A DNA stretch of 64,000 nucleotides from Streptomyces rubrogriseus (GCF_027947575.1 NZ_CP116256.1:1984001-2048000); one strand, 5' to 3'. Positions 1-9,808 are shown, counted from the first letter of the stretch. The notes: generated by a model from the sequence alone, not told the origin. Numbers and translations are program-made.

Positions 1-1
1 G

Positions 2-481
2 CTCGTGCTGGACGAGCCGACCACCGGCATGGACCCGGTGGCCCGGCGCGCGGTGTGGTCGGCCGTCGACCGGCGGCGCGCCGAGCACGGCGCCACCGTG
101 CTGCTCGTCACCCACAACGTCATCGAGGCCGAGACCGTGCTCGACCGGGTCGCCGTCCTCGACCGGGGACGCGTGATCGCCTGCGACACGCCCGCCGGGC
201 TCAAGGAGCAGGTCGCCGGAGAGGTCCGCGTCGACCTGGTGTGGCGCGAGAGCGCGCCGCTGAACGTCCCGGAGGTCGCCGCCCTGCGCGACCGCGTCGT
301 CGAGTCGGGGCGCCGCTGGACCCTGCGGCTGGCCCCCGAGGAGGCCCGCGCGGTCGTCGCCACCGTCACCGGCGGCGCCGCCTTCGCCGCCCTGGACGAC
401 TTCACCCTGGCCACGCCCAGCCTGGAGGACGTGTACCTGGCGCTGGGCGGCGCCGCGCGGCAGGGGCTGGTGAGGACGTGA
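2..481 (+). CDS. ABC transporter ATP-binding protein, 3' part only
   Basis: C-terminal part (about 159 residues) of an ABC-type ATPase whose N-terminus, Walker A and signature motif lie outside the window. The visible part opens with a Walker B strand ending in the catalytic Asp-Glu (LVLDEPTTGMDP) and has the switch histidine in LLVTHN about 40 residues later. The tail after that is the variable C-terminal region of drug/DrrA-type exporter ATPases. The stop is followed at once by the permease gene, so the two very likely form one exporter. The substrate cannot be told from sequence. Family assignment is firm; physiological role unknown. Confidence 0.9.
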   Translation, partial: LVLDEPTTGMDPVARRAVWSAVDRRRAEHGATVLLVTHNVIEAETVLDRVAVLDRGRVIACDTPAGLKEQVAGEVRVDLVWRESAPLNVPEVAALRDRVVESGRRWTLRLAPEEARAVVATVTGGAAFAALDDFTLATPSLEDVYLALGGAARQGLVRT

Positions 482-588
482 GCACGCGAGCGATGAGAAC
501 ACCGGCTGCCGCATCCGTACCCGTCGGGGCGAGTGCCCCCGCCCGGGCGACCGCTTCGAACGACCCGAGCGAAGGGGAGCTGCGCGAC

Positions 589-1413
589 GTGAGTGTCGTA
601 CCCGCCGATGCCCTGCGGGGTGCCGCCCCGGCGGCCGAGGGGCGGCGCGCGGCCGGTCCGGCCGAGCTGGGGCCGAAGGCACGGCTGTGGCCCTCGCTGG
701 TGGCCGTGTACCGGGCGCAGCTGTCCCGGGCGCGGGTCGCGCGCATCCCGCTGCTGTTCGTGGCGACCTTCCAGTCCATCGGCATCATGATCCTGATGCG
801 CGGCGTCGTGGACGGCGGCGGCGAGGCACGGGCCGTGGTCGCCGGATCCGCGGTGCTCGTCGTGGCCTTCGTCGCGCTGAACCTCCTCGCCCAGTACTTC
901 GGCCAGCTGCGCGCCAGCGGCGGCCTCGACCACTACGCGACGCTGCCGGTTCCGCCGGCCGCGGTGGTGCTGGGCGCGGCGGGCGCCTACGCGTCCTTCA
1001 CCGTGCCCGGGACCGTGGTGACCGCGGTGTTCGGATGTCTGCTGTTCGGGCTGCCGATGACCCACCTGTGGGTGCTGGTGGCCGTGATCCCGCTGGCGGG
1101 CGCCGCCCTCGCGGGGCTGGGCGCGGCGCTGGGGCTGCTGGCCCCCCGGCCCGAGTTCGCCACCCTCCTCGGCCAGCTCGGCATGTCGGCGGCCCTGCTG
1201 CTCGGCGTGCTGCCCCCGGAACGGATGCCGCAGGTGGTCCGCCTGGCCCGGGACCTGCTGCCCTCCACGTACGGCGTGGAGGCCTTCGCGCGCACCTTCG
1301 GCGAGCGGCCCGACTGGGGCTTCGTCCTCGGCGACCTCGCGGTGTGCGCCGCGGTCGGGGTGATCTCGCTGGCCGTGGCCACCTGGGCGTACCGCCGGGC
1401 CGCCGTCCGGTGA
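589..1413 (+). CDS. ABC transporter permease (DrrB/ABC-2 type)
   Basis: Integral membrane partner of the ATPase just upstream, about 274 aa. After a hydrophilic N-terminus of about 45 residues there are six hydrophobic segments, the usual ABC-2 exporter layout (for example IPLLFVATFQSIGIMILM, then ALLLGVLPPE late in the protein). I chose the GTG at 589 because GAAGGGGAG lies 9 nt before it. A GTG at 478 in the same frame overlaps the ATPase stop by 4 nt and would add 37 low-complexity residues; it cannot be excluded. Export of a drug, lipid or peptide is inferred from family only. Confidence 0.85.
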   Translation: MSVVPADALRGAAPAAEGRRAAGPAELGPKARLWPSLVAVYRAQLSRARVARIPLLFVATFQSIGIMILMRGVVDGGGEARAVVAGSAVLVVAFVALNLLAQYFGQLRASGGLDHYATLPVPPAAVVLGAAGAYASFTVPGTVVTAVFGCLLFGLPMTHLWVLVAVIPLAGAALAGLGAALGLLAPRPEFATLLGQLGMSAALLLGVLPPERMPQVVRLARDLLPSTYGVEAFARTFGERPDWGFVLGDLAVCAAVGVISLAVATWAYRRAAVR

Positions 1414-1435
1414 CGCGCCGCACAGGCGGGTTTGG

Positions 1436-1441
1436 CACGAT
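1436..1441 (+). promoter_or_regulatory. -10-like hexamer for a leaderless start
   Basis: CACGAT lies exactly 6 nt before the GTG at 1448. The same NANNNT-N6-start layout recurs before several genes here. There is no Shine-Dalgarno sequence for this gene, so transcription and translation may start together. No clear -35 element is visible. Confidence 0.35.
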
Positions 1442-1447
1442 GGCACG

Positions 1448-2164
1448 GTGACCGCACCCTTGACCCCGCCACCGCCGCCGAACGAACGCCCGTCGTACCA
1501 GGGCGGGCCGGTGGCGCCGCCCGTCGGCGCACACGCGGTGGGAGCCGCGCCCGGCGGTTCCCACGACCCTTACGGCACGTACGGCGAACAGGACGGCCCC
1601 GGGATGTTGACCGAAGTGCGGCAGGCCGCCGTGACCGCGCTGGCTGTCGCGCTCTCCGGTGCGCTGCTGGGCGTGCTGTGGTGGAAGCTGGCACCGAGCG
1701 TGCCGCTGGTGGGTGAGATCCTCGACGACAGCTGGGTCGTCTACCTCAAGGACTCCGAGGGCGAGCAGGCGATCGGCGTCGACGGAACGTTCACGCTGCT
1801 CGCGCTGGCGTTCGGGGCGCTCAGCGCGGTCGTGGTGTTCCTGCTGCGGCGGCGCGGGGGCGTGCCGCTGGTGGTGGCCCTCGGTGTCGGCGGGCTGCTC
1901 GGATCGCTGCTGGCGTGGCGGCTCGGGGTGTGGCTCGGGCCGACCCAGGACGTGATCGCGCACGCGAAGGACGTCGGCAAAGGGGTGACGTTCTCCGCTC
2001 CGCTCAAGCTGGGCGCCAAGGGCGCGCTGCTGGCCTGGTCGCTCGCGGCACTGGTGGTCCACCTGGGGCTGACGGGACTGTTCGGGCCCCGGGACCCGGA
2101 GCCGGACCCCTGGCCCGCACCGGGGCAGTACCCGTCGGCGCCGTACGGGGACAAGCCGGCCTAG
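1448..2164 (+). CDS. DUF2567-like membrane protein
   Basis: 238-aa membrane protein of unknown function. The first 55 residues are Pro/Gly/Tyr-rich and cytosolic-looking. Four hydrophobic helices follow (around residues 60-80, 118-136, 142-162 and 198-215), with a polar loop between the first two containing a DDSWVVYLKDSEGE stretch. The C-terminus is again Pro-rich. This arrangement matches actinobacterial DUF2567 proteins, sometimes loosely named ABC permeases, though no ABC motif is present. It lies 34 nt after the permease with its own leaderless-type start, so it need not belong to that operon. Confidence 0.7.
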   Translation: MTAPLTPPPPPNERPSYQGGPVAPPVGAHAVGAAPGGSHDPYGTYGEQDGPGMLTEVRQAAVTALAVALSGALLGVLWWKLAPSVPLVGEILDDSWVVYLKDSEGEQAIGVDGTFTLLALAFGALSAVVVFLLRRRGGVPLVVALGVGGLLGSLLAWRLGVWLGPTQDVIAHAKDVGKGVTFSAPLKLGAKGALLAWSLAALVVHLGLTGLFGPRDPEPDPWPAPGQYPSAPYGDKPA

Positions 2165-2295
2165 GCCGGGCGGCGGCCGTGGTTCGCCCGGCCCTTCCTG
2201 GTGCGCCACCGGCGTTTGCGTGTTCGCTTCGACATGTCCTGTCTGATTAGCCGACATTGGGACATCCGTCGAGAGGTCCCGCACGTCCGCTCGGC

Positions 2296-2805
2296 TCAGG
2301 TACGCCCGACCGGCGCCAGTACCGCGTCCGTGAGCCTGGCCAGGTCGTCGGGGGACAGCTCGACCTCCAGGCCGCGGCGGCCCGCCGAGACGCAGATCGT
2401 GGCGTGCCCGGAGGCCGACGCGTCCAGGACCGTCGCCAGCCGCTTGCGCTGGCCCAGCGGGGAGATGCCGCCGCGCACATAGCCCGTGGTGCGCTCGGCC
2501 AGGGCCGGGTCGGCCATCGCCGCGCGCTTGCCGCCCACCGCCGCCGCCAGCGCCTTGAGGTCCAGCTGGCCCGCCACCGGCACCACCGCGACCGTGAGGG
2601 CGCCGTCGACGTCGGCCACCAGCGTCTTGAACACCCGCTCCGGCGACACACCCATCGCCTCGGCCGCCTCCTCGCCGTAGGACGGGTGGGCCGGGTCGTG
2701 CTCGTAGGCGTGGACCGTGTACGCCACCCCGGCCGCCGTGAGCGCCACCGTCGCGGGCGTGCCGCCCGGCTGCTGCTTCTTCGCCTTGCTCGGCTTCTTC
2801 GCCAT
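2296..2805 (-). CDS. ybaK: YbaK/EbsC-type Cys-tRNA(Pro) deacylase
   Basis: 169-aa protein of the YbaK/ProX editing family, which hydrolyses Cys-tRNA(Pro) made by prolyl-tRNA synthetase and so protects translation fidelity in the cytosol. The family lysine is in VFKTLV (Lys60), and the C-terminal half carries GYVRGGISPLGQRK and GLEVELSPDDL, both typical. The N-terminus is a basic Lys/Pro tail. The gene starts 13 nt after the stop of the LON-domain gene and is probably co-transcribed with it. Length is normal for the family. Confidence 0.92.
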   Translation of the reverse strand: MAKKPSKAKKQQPGGTPATVALTAAGVAYTVHAYEHDPAHPSYGEEAAEAMGVSPERVFKTLVADVDGALTVAVVPVAGQLDLKALAAAVGGKRAAMADPALAERTTGYVRGGISPLGQRKRLATVLDASASGHATICVSAGRRGLEVELSPDDLARLTDAVLAPVGRT

Positions 2806-2818
2806 GCGGGCCAGTACC

Positions 2819-3559
2819 TCAGTTGAGACTCGTCGGGCCGCGCGTCAGTTCCTGCGCGGGCAGGGACGGCAGCGTACGGATGATGGCGGTCTCCGAGCGA
2901 AGGAGTTTCAGCTCGTCCCGCAGCCGCGAGGCGGTGTCCGGGGCCTGGAGCAGGCGCTGCTTCGTCGGCGTGTCCAGCATCATCGCGGCGGCGACCAGGT
3001 AGGAGACCACACCCGGTTCGTCCGGCAGGTCGGCGCCGGTCGCCAGTGACCGTTCGCGGGCCCCCGCCAGCCGCTTCTGGTACTGCCGGAAGGACCGCAG
3101 CACGCCCTCCGCCAGGGCGCCCGCCTCGTCGCCCGGCTCCTCGGGCAGCGGCTCCAGCTCGGCCGTCAGGAACGGCCCCGAGGCCTCCACCGAGAGCAGC
3201 CGCATCCGGGTCGTGCCGGTCGCCAGCACCTCGAAGGTGCCGTCGGCCCGCTCCCGGACCGTCGCCGCGTCCGCGACACAGCCCACCTTGTGGAACGCCT
3301 TGAGCGGGTCGGCCCCGAACCCGGCGGTCGGCCCGCGCTCGAGGGCGGCCGTGGGATCGGGCAGGCCGGGGGCGGTCTGGGCCACCTCGAAGCCGTCGCG
3401 GATCGCCACGACGGCGAACCGGCGTGGTTCGTCCTCGGGGGTCTTCAGCAACTCGCGCATCATGGCGCGATAGCGCTCCTCGAAGATGTTGAGCGGGAGC
3501 ACCAGCCCCGGGAACAGGACCGAGTTCAGGGGGAAGAGGGGGAGCCGGACGGTGGTCAC
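2819..3559 (-). CDS. LON substrate-binding domain protein
   Basis: 246-aa protein consisting only of the N-terminal substrate-recognition domain of Lon protease (LPLFPLNSVLFPG at residues 5-17, then LNIFEERYRAM). It has no AAA ATPase or Ser-Lys protease part. Such stand-alone LON proteins are common in actinobacteria and their role is not settled; binding of unfolded clients is an inference. The GTG at 3559 has no Shine-Dalgarno, but the stop codon of the preceding gene forms a TAGGCT hexamer 8 nt before it, so a leaderless start is possible. The C-terminal half is a helical bundle with repeated Arg/Glu residues. Confidence 0.88.
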   Translation of the reverse strand: MTTVRLPLFPLNSVLFPGLVLPLNIFEERYRAMMRELLKTPEDEPRRFAVVAIRDGFEVAQTAPGLPDPTAALERGPTAGFGADPLKAFHKVGCVADAATVRERADGTFEVLATGTTRMRLLSVEASGPFLTAELEPLPEEPGDEAGALAEGVLRSFRQYQKRLAGARERSLATGADLPDEPGVVSYLVAAAMMLDTPTKQRLLQAPDTASRLRDELKLLRSETAIIRTLPSLPAQELTRGPTSLN

Positions 3560-3570
3560 GACGCAGAAGC

Positions 3571-4641
3571 CTAATGGTCGCCGGGGCGGACGCGTTCGCC
3601 GTGCCCGTTCCGCGGCCGCCCCGCAGCCGCCGTACCGGTCGCGGAGGCAGCTTCCCCGGGGTGCGCACGGACGTCCGCGCGCACCCGCAGGAAGCCGCCG
3701 AGCGGGTCGTCCGTGTCCCGGTCCCACGGGAAGGACGTGACGTACGGGCCGGTCAGCCGCAGCTGCTCCGCCGCGTCCTGGTGGCGTTCCAGGCGTACGA
3801 GGACGTAGACGAGCAGGTTCCGCAGTTCCGCCGCCCAGGGATCGGCCGCGGGGTGGGCCGCCGAGAGGCTGATCGCGCGGTCGGCGGCGGCATCCAGACG
3901 GGGGCGGTGGGTGCGTACGGCGGCCGTGGTCCCGCCGCCGGTGCGGGCGTCGTTGCCGGTGCCGGCGGCAGTCAGACAGGTGAAGGCCGCGTGCAGCGGC
4001 AGCGCCCGCACGAGCGCCTCCTCGGGCGCCTCCTGGGCGGCCGTCTCCGCGAAGTCGAGGCACTCGCCGTGGGCGTCGGACGAGGCGGCGGCCAGGTACT
4101 CCAGGGCGGCGACGTGACTGCCGTAGTGGTGCGGGCTGCGGCGGACCGCCTGCTCCCACAGACGCTCGAACTCGGCGTGCTCGGCGCCCGCGCCCCGTGC
4201 GGCGTCCAGCGCGGTGCGCCAGGGCACCGGGTCGGCGGGACCGGCGGTCTCGGCGGCGGCGACCACGCTGGGGATCACCTGGCGCAGTAGCTCGGTGCGG
4301 GCCGGTGAGTCCCAGTGGCGGCGGACCGCCAGACGGGCCGCGACCAGCAGGGCGTCCGGATCGTCCGGGGCGGTGGCGCGCCAGGTGTCGAGCCACTCGG
4401 AGCGGAAGCGCGCGAAGGCGGCGAGCCGGGTCGCGTAACGGTCGCGGTGGTCCCATTCGGCGTCGTGGCGGGTACCGGCGAGGAGGCGTGCCGCGGGGCC
4501 GTGCTCGCCGTGGGCCGCGGCGACGAGGGCCGGGGCGAGGCGGTCGTCGGGGGCGTCGAGGAGCACGTCGTCGTCTTGGGCGGGCCGGGGCGACCGGGAG
4601 CGGGCCCGGGCAGCCGCGGTCCGCAGGAACGCGCGCAGCAT
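3571..4641 (-). CDS. DUF4034-like helical-repeat protein
   Basis: About 356 aa, no signal peptide and no catalytic motif that I recognise. Residues 40-280 form amphipathic helices of TPR type. The stretch around FERLWEQAVRRSPHHYGSHVAALEYL followed by HGECLDFAETAAQEAP resembles DUF4034 proteins. The C-terminal 40 residues are Gly/Arg/Ala-rich. The ATG at 4641 is chosen because the helical pattern starts right after it; the ribosome-binding site is weak. It ends 11 nt before the LON-domain gene, with which it may share a transcript. Function unknown. Confidence 0.65.
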   Translation of the reverse strand: MLRAFLRTAAARARSRSPRPAQDDDVLLDAPDDRLAPALVAAAHGEHGPAARLLAGTRHDAEWDHRDRYATRLAAFARFRSEWLDTWRATAPDDPDALLVAARLAVRRHWDSPARTELLRQVIPSVVAAAETAGPADPVPWRTALDAARGAGAEHAEFERLWEQAVRRSPHHYGSHVAALEYLAAASSDAHGECLDFAETAAQEAPEEALVRALPLHAAFTCLTAAGTGNDARTGGGTTAAVRTHRPRLDAAADRAISLSAAHPAADPWAAELRNLLVYVLVRLERHQDAAEQLRLTGPYVTSFPWDRDTDDPLGGFLRVRADVRAHPGEAASATGTAAAGRPRNGHGERVRPGDH

Positions 4642-4841
4642 GGCCAGTACGACGGCCGAGGGTTCGGGATGGTTGTGCGGCCCGGGCTCCGCCGTCGGCC
4701 GTTCGGGTTCCCGGCCGCACCACCCGCGCCACCCGTGCGGGTGACCCCGGCGGCTCGTCCCGCCGCCGGCGGCGTTCCGGTGGCGGTCGGGGCGCGCCCT
4801 GCGTGGCGAGGGACGGGTGCGCGTGTCCGCGGCCGGAGGGG

Positions 4842-6419
4842 TCAGCTTCGGCGGAGGAGGCGGGTGGCGCCCGCTGCCACGGTGGTCGCCAGGACCCAGC
4901 CCAGCAGGACCAGGGCCGTCGACAGCCACTGCCAGCCGCCGTGCAGCTGCCAGGAGCCGGCCTGGCCCAGGTCGATCACCGGGAGCAGGAGGTCGAGGGC
5001 GAAGAGGGCCGGGTTCCAGTCCGGGTGTTCGCCGCTCTTCAGCGGAGGAGGGTCCGCGCGGGCGAAGGCGAGCGAGCCGGCCGCCCACAGCACCGCCATC
5101 CACACCGCCGCCCGGCCCGGCCGGTACCCGTAGGCGACCGTCCAGTCCTGCGCGTAGCCCACCAGCTTCGCGGCGACCGGCAGGCTCTCCCGGCGCCTGC
5201 GGTGCTTGGCGAGCAGCACCTCGCGGGCGTCCTCGTCCTCGCCGCCGGCCTTCAGCACCGCCGCGAGGCGCTCGTACGGCTCCGGGTTGTACTCGGCGGT
5301 CGCGGCGCCCACCCAGCGCAGCCGCTTGGCCAGCGGGAACGGCCCGCGCGGCACCAGGTTCTCGTAGGCGAAGCCGCCCATGTGCAACCGGCCGGGACCC
5401 GGCCAGCTGTCCGCCCGGTCCATCAGGTTGACCACCCGCGCCCCCGACAGCACCACCCGCCCGCGCGCCGGACGCTCGCCCAGGAAGCGCAGCTCGGGCG
5501 TCTGCACCCGGCGCAGCGACAGCTCCTGGTCGTCGGTGAAGGTGAACCGGGCGTGCTCCAGGTCGAGCGCGTCGCCGAACCGCCCGTCGTCGAGCCGCAC
5601 CCCGCCCTCGCACTCGAAGCGCTGGATCCGGGTGCCCTGCGCGGGCGTGGTGCCGCGCAGCAGCGGGCTGCCCAGGCCCGCCGGGGTCAGGTACAGCGTG
5701 CGCTCCACCGTCAGCTGCGGGGCGTTCAGCGCGTGCCGCGTGTACGGGTTCAGGAGCCGGGCGCCGCGCAGGCTCAGCGACACGCCGACCTGGGCGCTGC
5801 GCAGGCTCACCTCGCCGTGCGACTCCAGCATCTCGGCCTGGAGGTCCTGCCCCACCGTCATGCCGTCCGCGGCGATGGAACGCCCGCTGCGGTCCCGGTG
5901 CACGATCGCCTGGTTGAGCAGCAGGTCGGTGCCTATCTGCGCGTCCGTGAGCCGGATGCCGCCCGGGAAGCGGGAGCGCGGCAGGTGCAGGTCGCCCTCG
6001 GTGTGCAGCCGGGCCGCCTCCAGGCGCGGCACCGCGCAGTCCACCAGCCGCACCGTCGTGAACCGGGTCTCCGGCAGCAGTACCTCCCGCTCGAAGCGGC
6101 AGCGGCGCAACTCGACGTAGGGCACCACCGTGCCGCCCGCCAGATCCATCGTGTCGCTGATCCGCACCCCCACCAGTTGCAGCGAGGACACCCGGCCCGC
6201 GAGCGCCGGCGGGCCGTCGAGAAGCAGCCAGCACACGACGCGGGCCCGCACGGTCCGCTCCGGCCCCCACGGGTGCCCGCCGTGCGGGTCGTCGACGAGC
6301 GCGTCGCCGCTGCTGAGGTCGTACACGCTGCCGTTGCGGAAGGCCTGCCACATGCCGGCCTCCGTCATGGTCAGGTCGTCCGGCAGCTCTCCGTCACGGT
6401 GGCCGGCCCCTTCGGTCAC
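4842..6419 (-). CDS. Membrane protein with repetitive beta-type domain
   Basis: 525 aa. Residues 1-55 contain a [16 protein letters not shown] motif and [17 protein letters not shown]. Residues 75-330 are built of short repeats alternating hydrophobic and polar residues ([30 protein letters not shown]), like a pentapeptide or bactofilin-type beta-helix. Residues 425-525 hold about three membrane helices. Related streptomycete proteins are often called membrane-associated oxidoreductase, but I see no nucleotide- or metal-binding motif to justify it. The GTG at 6419 is preceded by a strong GGGAGGGAG. It is transcribed divergently from hisD across a 199-bp gap. Confidence 0.75.
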   Translation of the reverse strand: MTEGAGHRDGELPDDLTMTEAGMWQAFRNGSVYDLSSGDALVDDPHGGHPWGPERTVRARVVCWLLLDGPPALAGRVSSLQLVGVRISDTMDLAGGTVVPYVELRRCRFEREVLLPETRFTTVRLVDCAVPRLEAARLHTEGDLHLPRSRFPGGIRLTDAQIGTDLLLNQAIVHRDRSGRSIAADGMTVGQDLQAEMLESHGEVSLRSAQVGVSLSLRGARLLNPYTRHALNAPQLTVERTLYLTPAGLGSPLLRGTTPAQGTRIQRFECEGGVRLDDGRFGDALDLEHARFTFTDDQELSLRRVQTPELRFLGERPARGRVVLSGARVVNLMDRADSWPGPGRLHMGGFAYENLVPRGPFPLAKRLRWVGAATAEYNPEPYERLAAVLKAGGEDEDAREVLLAKHRRRRESLPVAAKLVGYAQDWTVAYGYRPGRAAVWMAVLWAAGSLAFARADPPPLKSGEHPDWNPALFALDLLLPVIDLGQAGSWQLHGGWQWLSTALVLLGWVLATTVAAGATRLLRRS

Positions 6420-6560
6420 GGTGCTTCACTCCCTCCCCAACTACTCGCCGGTCGCTCACTCTTCGTACAACCGTTCATGCCCACTGCGTGACCACCTGAA
6501 CACTCAAAGTGAGCACGGATTGCGCGAGTTCACCGTGGGCCGTGAGGTCCGTCGCGTTCT

Positions 6561-6577
6561 GTATCAGCCATTGATAC
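6561..6577. promoter_or_regulatory. Inverted repeat upstream of hisD
   Basis: GTATCA-GCCAT-TGATAC, a perfect 6-bp inverted repeat 41 bp upstream of the hisD start, in the divergent gap. Size and place fit an operator near the his promoter. No regulator is identified. A GAGAAT hexamer 7 nt before the hisD GTG could be the -10 of a leaderless transcript. Confidence 0.35.
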
Positions 6578-6618
6578 GCGCGGACCGCGCCGGACGCGGG
6601 TCTGAGAGAATTGGTTCC

Positions 6619-7944
6619 GTGATCTCCCGAATCGATCTGCGCGGCGACGCCCTCCCCGAGGGCCCCGCCCTGCGCGACCTGCTGCCCCGAGCCGACTTCG
6701 ACGTCTCGGTCGCCCTGGAGAAGGTGCGTCCGATCTGCGAGGCCGTGCATCATCGCGGGGACGCGGCGCTGATCGACTTCACCGAGCAGTTCGACGGCGT
6801 CCGGCTGGAGCGGGTGCGCGTTCCGGCCGAGGAGCTGACCCGCGCCCTGGAAGGGCTCGACCCGGAGGTGCGCGCGGCCCTGGAGGAGTCCATCCGCCGC
6901 GCCCGCCTCGTCCACCGCGAGCAGCGCCGCACCACGCACACCACCCAGGTCGTGCCCGGCGGCTCGGTCACCCAGAAGTGGGTCCCGGTCGAGCGGGTCG
7001 GGCTCTACGTGCCCGGCGGCCGGTCGGTCTACCCGTCGTCGGTGGTCATGAACGTGGTGCCCGCGCAGGAGGCCGGGGTCGGCTCGATCGCGCTCGCCTC
7101 GCCCGCGCAGGCCGAGTTCGGCGGCATCCCGCACCCCACCATCCTGGCCGCCTGCGCCCTGCTCGGCGTCGACGAGGTGTACGCGGCCGGCGGCGCCACC
7201 GCCGTCGCGATGTTCGCGTACGGCACCGAGTCCTGCCCGCCCGCCAACATGGTCACCGGCCCCGGCAACATCTGGGTCGCCGCCGCCAAGCGCTTCTTCA
7301 CCGGGAAGATCGGCATCGACGCCGAGGCGGGACCGACCGAGATCGCCGTCCTGGCGGACTCGACCGCCGACCCGGTGCACGTCGCCTCCGACTTGATCAG
7401 CCAGGCCGAGCACGACCCGCTGGCCGCCGCCGTCCTGGTCACCGACTCCGTGGAGCTGGCCGACGCGGTGGAGAAGGAGCTGGAGCCGCAGGTCGAGGCC
7501 ACCAAGCACATCGAGGACCGGATCCGCCCGGCCCTGGCCGGCCGCCAGTCCGCGATCGTCCTCGTCGACGGCCTGGACGAGGGCCTGCGGGTCGTGGACG
7601 CCTACGGCGCCGAGCACCTGGAGATCCAGACCGCCGACGCCGCGGCCGTCGCCGAGCGCGTCAAGAACGCCGGCGCGATCTTCGTCGGCCCGTGGGCGCC
7701 CGTCTCGCTCGGCGACTACGCGGCCGGGTCCAACCACGTCCTGCCCACCGGCGGCTGCGCCTGCCACTCCTCGGGCCTGTCCGTGCAGTCCTTCCTGCGC
7801 GGCATCCACATCGTCGACTACACGCGCGACGCGCTCGCCGAGGTCGCACGGCACGTGGTGACGCTGGCCGAGGCGGAGGACCTGCCCGCGCACGGCGCGG
7901 CGATCAAGGCGAGGTTCGAGTGGAAGGTCCCGGAGAGCAAGTGA
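6619..7944 (+). CDS. hisD: Histidinol dehydrogenase
   Basis: 441-aa cytosolic zinc enzyme that catalyses the last two steps of histidine synthesis, L-histidinol to L-histidine with two NAD+. Visible landmarks are VGLYVPGG near residue 129, [15 protein letters not shown] near 212, the zinc-ligand segment [10 protein letters not shown] near 260, the catalytic Glu-His pair in GAEHLEI near 331, [11 protein letters not shown] near 369 and the C-terminal [11 protein letters not shown] with another zinc-ligand His. Length is exactly usual. The GTG at 6619 lacks a Shine-Dalgarno; a leaderless start is plausible. First gene of the his operon; its stop overlaps hisC by 4 nt. Confidence 0.98.
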   Translation: MISRIDLRGDALPEGPALRDLLPRADFDVSVALEKVRPICEAVHHRGDAALIDFTEQFDGVRLERVRVPAEELTRALEGLDPEVRAALEESIRRARLVHREQRRTTHTTQVVPGGSVTQKWVPVERVGLYVPGGRSVYPSSVVMNVVPAQEAGVGSIALASPAQAEFGGIPHPTILAACALLGVDEVYAAGGATAVAMFAYGTESCPPANMVTGPGNIWVAAAKRFFTGKIGIDAEAGPTEIAVLADSTADPVHVASDLISQAEHDPLAAAVLVTDSVELADAVEKELEPQVEATKHIEDRIRPALAGRQSAIVLVDGLDEGLRVVDAYGAEHLEIQTADAAAVAERVKNAGAIFVGPWAPVSLGDYAAGSNHVLPTGGCACHSSGLSVQSFLRGIHIVDYTRDALAEVARHVVTLAEAEDLPAHGAAIKARFEWKVPESK

Positions 7945-9050
7945 CGTTCGGCATCGACGATCTCCCCGTACGGGACGAGCTGCGCGGCAAGTCCCCCTAC
8001 GGCGCGCCCCAACTGGACGTGCCGGTACGGCTGAACACCAACGAGAACCCCTACCCGCTGCCCGACGCGCTGGTCGAGCGGATCGCCGAGCGGGTCCGCG
8101 AGGCCGCCCGCGACCTCAACCGCTACCCCGACCGGGACGCGGTCGAGCTGCGCACCCAGCTGGCCCGGTACCTGACGGACACCTCCGGACACCCGCTGGA
8201 CGTGAGCAACGTCTGGGCGGCCAACGGCTCCAACGAGGTCATCCAGCAACTGCTGCAGACCTTCGGCGGGCCGGGCCGCACCGCGATCGGCTTCGAGCCG
8301 TCGTACTCGATGCACGGCCTCATCGCGCGCGGCACCGGCACCGGCTGGATCTCCGGGCCGCGCCACGAGGACTTCACCATCGACGTGCCCGCCGCCACGC
8401 GGGCGATCGCCGAGCACCGCCCGGACGTCGTCTTCATCACCACCCCCAACAACCCCACGGGAACCGCGGTCCCGGCCGAGACGGTCCTCGCCCTGTACGA
8501 GGCCGCCCAGGCGGCGAAGCCGTCCATGGTCGTGGTGGACGAGGCGTACATCGAGTTCAGCCACGGCGCCTCCCTGCTGCCCCTGCTGGACGGCCGGCCG
8601 AACCTGGTCGTCTCCCGCACGATGTCGAAGGCGTTCGGCGCGGCGGGCCTGCGCCTCGGCTACCTCGCCGCGCACCCGGCCGTCGTCGACGCCGTCCAGC
8701 TCGTACGGCTGCCGTACCACCTGTCGGCCGTGACGCAGGCGACCGCGCTGGCCGCCCTGGAGCACACGGACACGCTGCTCAAGTACGTCGAGCAGCTGAA
8801 GACCGAGCGGGACCGGCTGGTCGCCGAACTGCGCGCCATCGGTTACGAGGTGACCGAGTCCGACGCGAACTTCGTCCAGTTCGGGCGGTTCGCGGACTCC
8901 CACGCGACCTGGCGGAAGATCCTCGACCGGGGTGTCCTGGTCCGGGACAACGGCGTGCCGGGGTGGCTGCGGGTCACCGCCGGCACCCCGGAGGAGAACG
9001 ACGCGTTCCTCGACGCGGTACGTGAAGTCAAGAAGGAGCAGCACACATGA
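7941..9050 (+). CDS. hisC: Histidinol-phosphate aminotransferase
   Basis: 369-aa PLP-dependent class I/II aminotransferase converting imidazole-acetol phosphate and glutamate to histidinol phosphate. It has [10 protein letters not shown] near residue 33 (substrate binding), [10 protein letters not shown] near 95, TTPNNPTG near 170, [10 protein letters not shown] near 197 and the PLP lysine in [17 protein letters not shown] near 228. The GTG start overlaps the hisD stop (GTGA) and has CGGAGAG 3-9 nt upstream, so translation is probably coupled. Its own stop overlaps hisB in the same way. Confidence 0.98.
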   Translation: MTFGIDDLPVRDELRGKSPYGAPQLDVPVRLNTNENPYPLPDALVERIAERVREAARDLNRYPDRDAVELRTQLARYLTDTSGHPLDVSNVWAANGSNEVIQQLLQTFGGPGRTAIGFEPSYSMHGLIARGTGTGWISGPRHEDFTIDVPAATRAIAEHRPDVVFITTPNNPTGTAVPAETVLALYEAAQAAKPSMVVVDEAYIEFSHGASLLPLLDGRPNLVVSRTMSKAFGAAGLRLGYLAAHPAVVDAVQLVRLPYHLSAVTQATALAALEHTDTLLKYVEQLKTERDRLVAELRAIGYEVTESDANFVQFGRFADSHATWRKILDRGVLVRDNGVPGWLRVTAGTPEENDAFLDAVREVKKEQHT

Positions 9051-9640
9051 GCCGCGTAGGGCGCGTGGAGCGCACCACCAAGGAGACCTCGGTCCTCGTC
9101 GAGATCGACCTCGACGGCACCGGCAAGACCGACATCGCCACCGGCGTCGGCTTCTACGACCACATGCTCGACCAGCTCGGCCGGCACGGTCTGTTCGACC
9201 TGACCGTGAAGACCGACGGCGACCTGCACATCGACTCCCACCACACCATCGAGGACACCGCCCTCGCGCTGGGCGCCGCCTTCAGGCAGGCCCTCGGCGA
9301 CAAGGTGGGCATCTACCGCTTCGGCAACTGCACGGTCCCGCTGGACGAGTCCCTCGCCCAGGTCACCGTCGACCTCTCCGGCCGCCCCTACCTCGTGCAC
9401 ACCGAGCCCGAGAACATGGCGCCGATGATCGGCGAGTACGACGTGACGATGACCCGGCACATCCTGGAGTCCTTCGTCGCCCAGGCCCAGGTCGCCCTGC
9501 ACGTCCACGTGCCCTACGGGCGCAACGCGCACCACATCGTGGAGTGCCAGTTCAAGGCGCTGGCCCGGGCCCTGCGCTACGCCTCGGAGCGCGACCCCCG
9601 CGCGGCCGGCATCCTGCCTTCCACGAAGGGCGCGCTGTAA
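9047..9640 (+). CDS. hisB: Imidazoleglycerol-phosphate dehydratase
   Basis: 197-aa monofunctional dehydratase that removes water from IGP to give imidazole-acetol phosphate. It has the two repeated metal-binding segments of the family: [12 protein letters not shown] (residues 65-76) and the later [33 protein letters not shown] near residue 32 is also diagnostic. There is no fused histidinol-phosphatase domain, unlike the enterobacterial protein. The ATG overlaps the hisC stop (ATGA). A 3-nt gap separates it from the small membrane-protein gene. Confidence 0.98.
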   Translation: MSRVGRVERTTKETSVLVEIDLDGTGKTDIATGVGFYDHMLDQLGRHGLFDLTVKTDGDLHIDSHHTIEDTALALGAAFRQALGDKVGIYRFGNCTVPLDESLAQVTVDLSGRPYLVHTEPENMAPMIGEYDVTMTRHILESFVAQAQVALHVHVPYGRNAHHIVECQFKALARALRYASERDPRAAGILPSTKGAL

Positions 9641-9643
9641 CCC

Positions 9644-9808
9644 ATGAACGGTACGTCCACCGCACTGATCGTCGTCGGCCTCTTCTTCCTCGGCGGCATC
9701 TACTCCTTCGCCAAGCAGCAGATGCCCAAGGGCCTGATCGTGCTGCTCTCCATCGGCGCGGGCATGTGTCTGCTCGCGGGCGTCCTGAGGCTGGAGGTCT
9801 GGAGTTGA
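9644..9808 (+). CDS. 54-aa membrane protein inside the his operon
   Basis: 54-residue frame from an ATG 3 nt after hisB to a TGA overlapping the hisH start. It encodes two membrane helices (about residues 7-21 and 31-47) joined by a short basic loop, [10 protein letters not shown]. There is no signal cleavage site. Tight packing between hisB and hisH suggests translational coupling and a real product. I recognise no family; a role in his-enzyme membrane association or regulation would be a guess. Third positions are G/C-rich like those of neighbouring genes. Confidence 0.75.
   Translation: MNGTSTALIVVGLFFLGGIYSFAKQQMPKGLIVLLSIGAGMCLLAGVLRLEVWS

Noticed and set aside
35..480. Second reading of the first 480 bases as an Arg-rich protein
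   Set aside because: It is the +1 shadow of the ABC ATPase, whose Walker B and switch motifs are clear.
2165..2295. Regulatory element between the DUF2567-like gene and the deacylase
   Set aside because: A 131-bp convergent gap with no clear hairpin, promoter or repeat.
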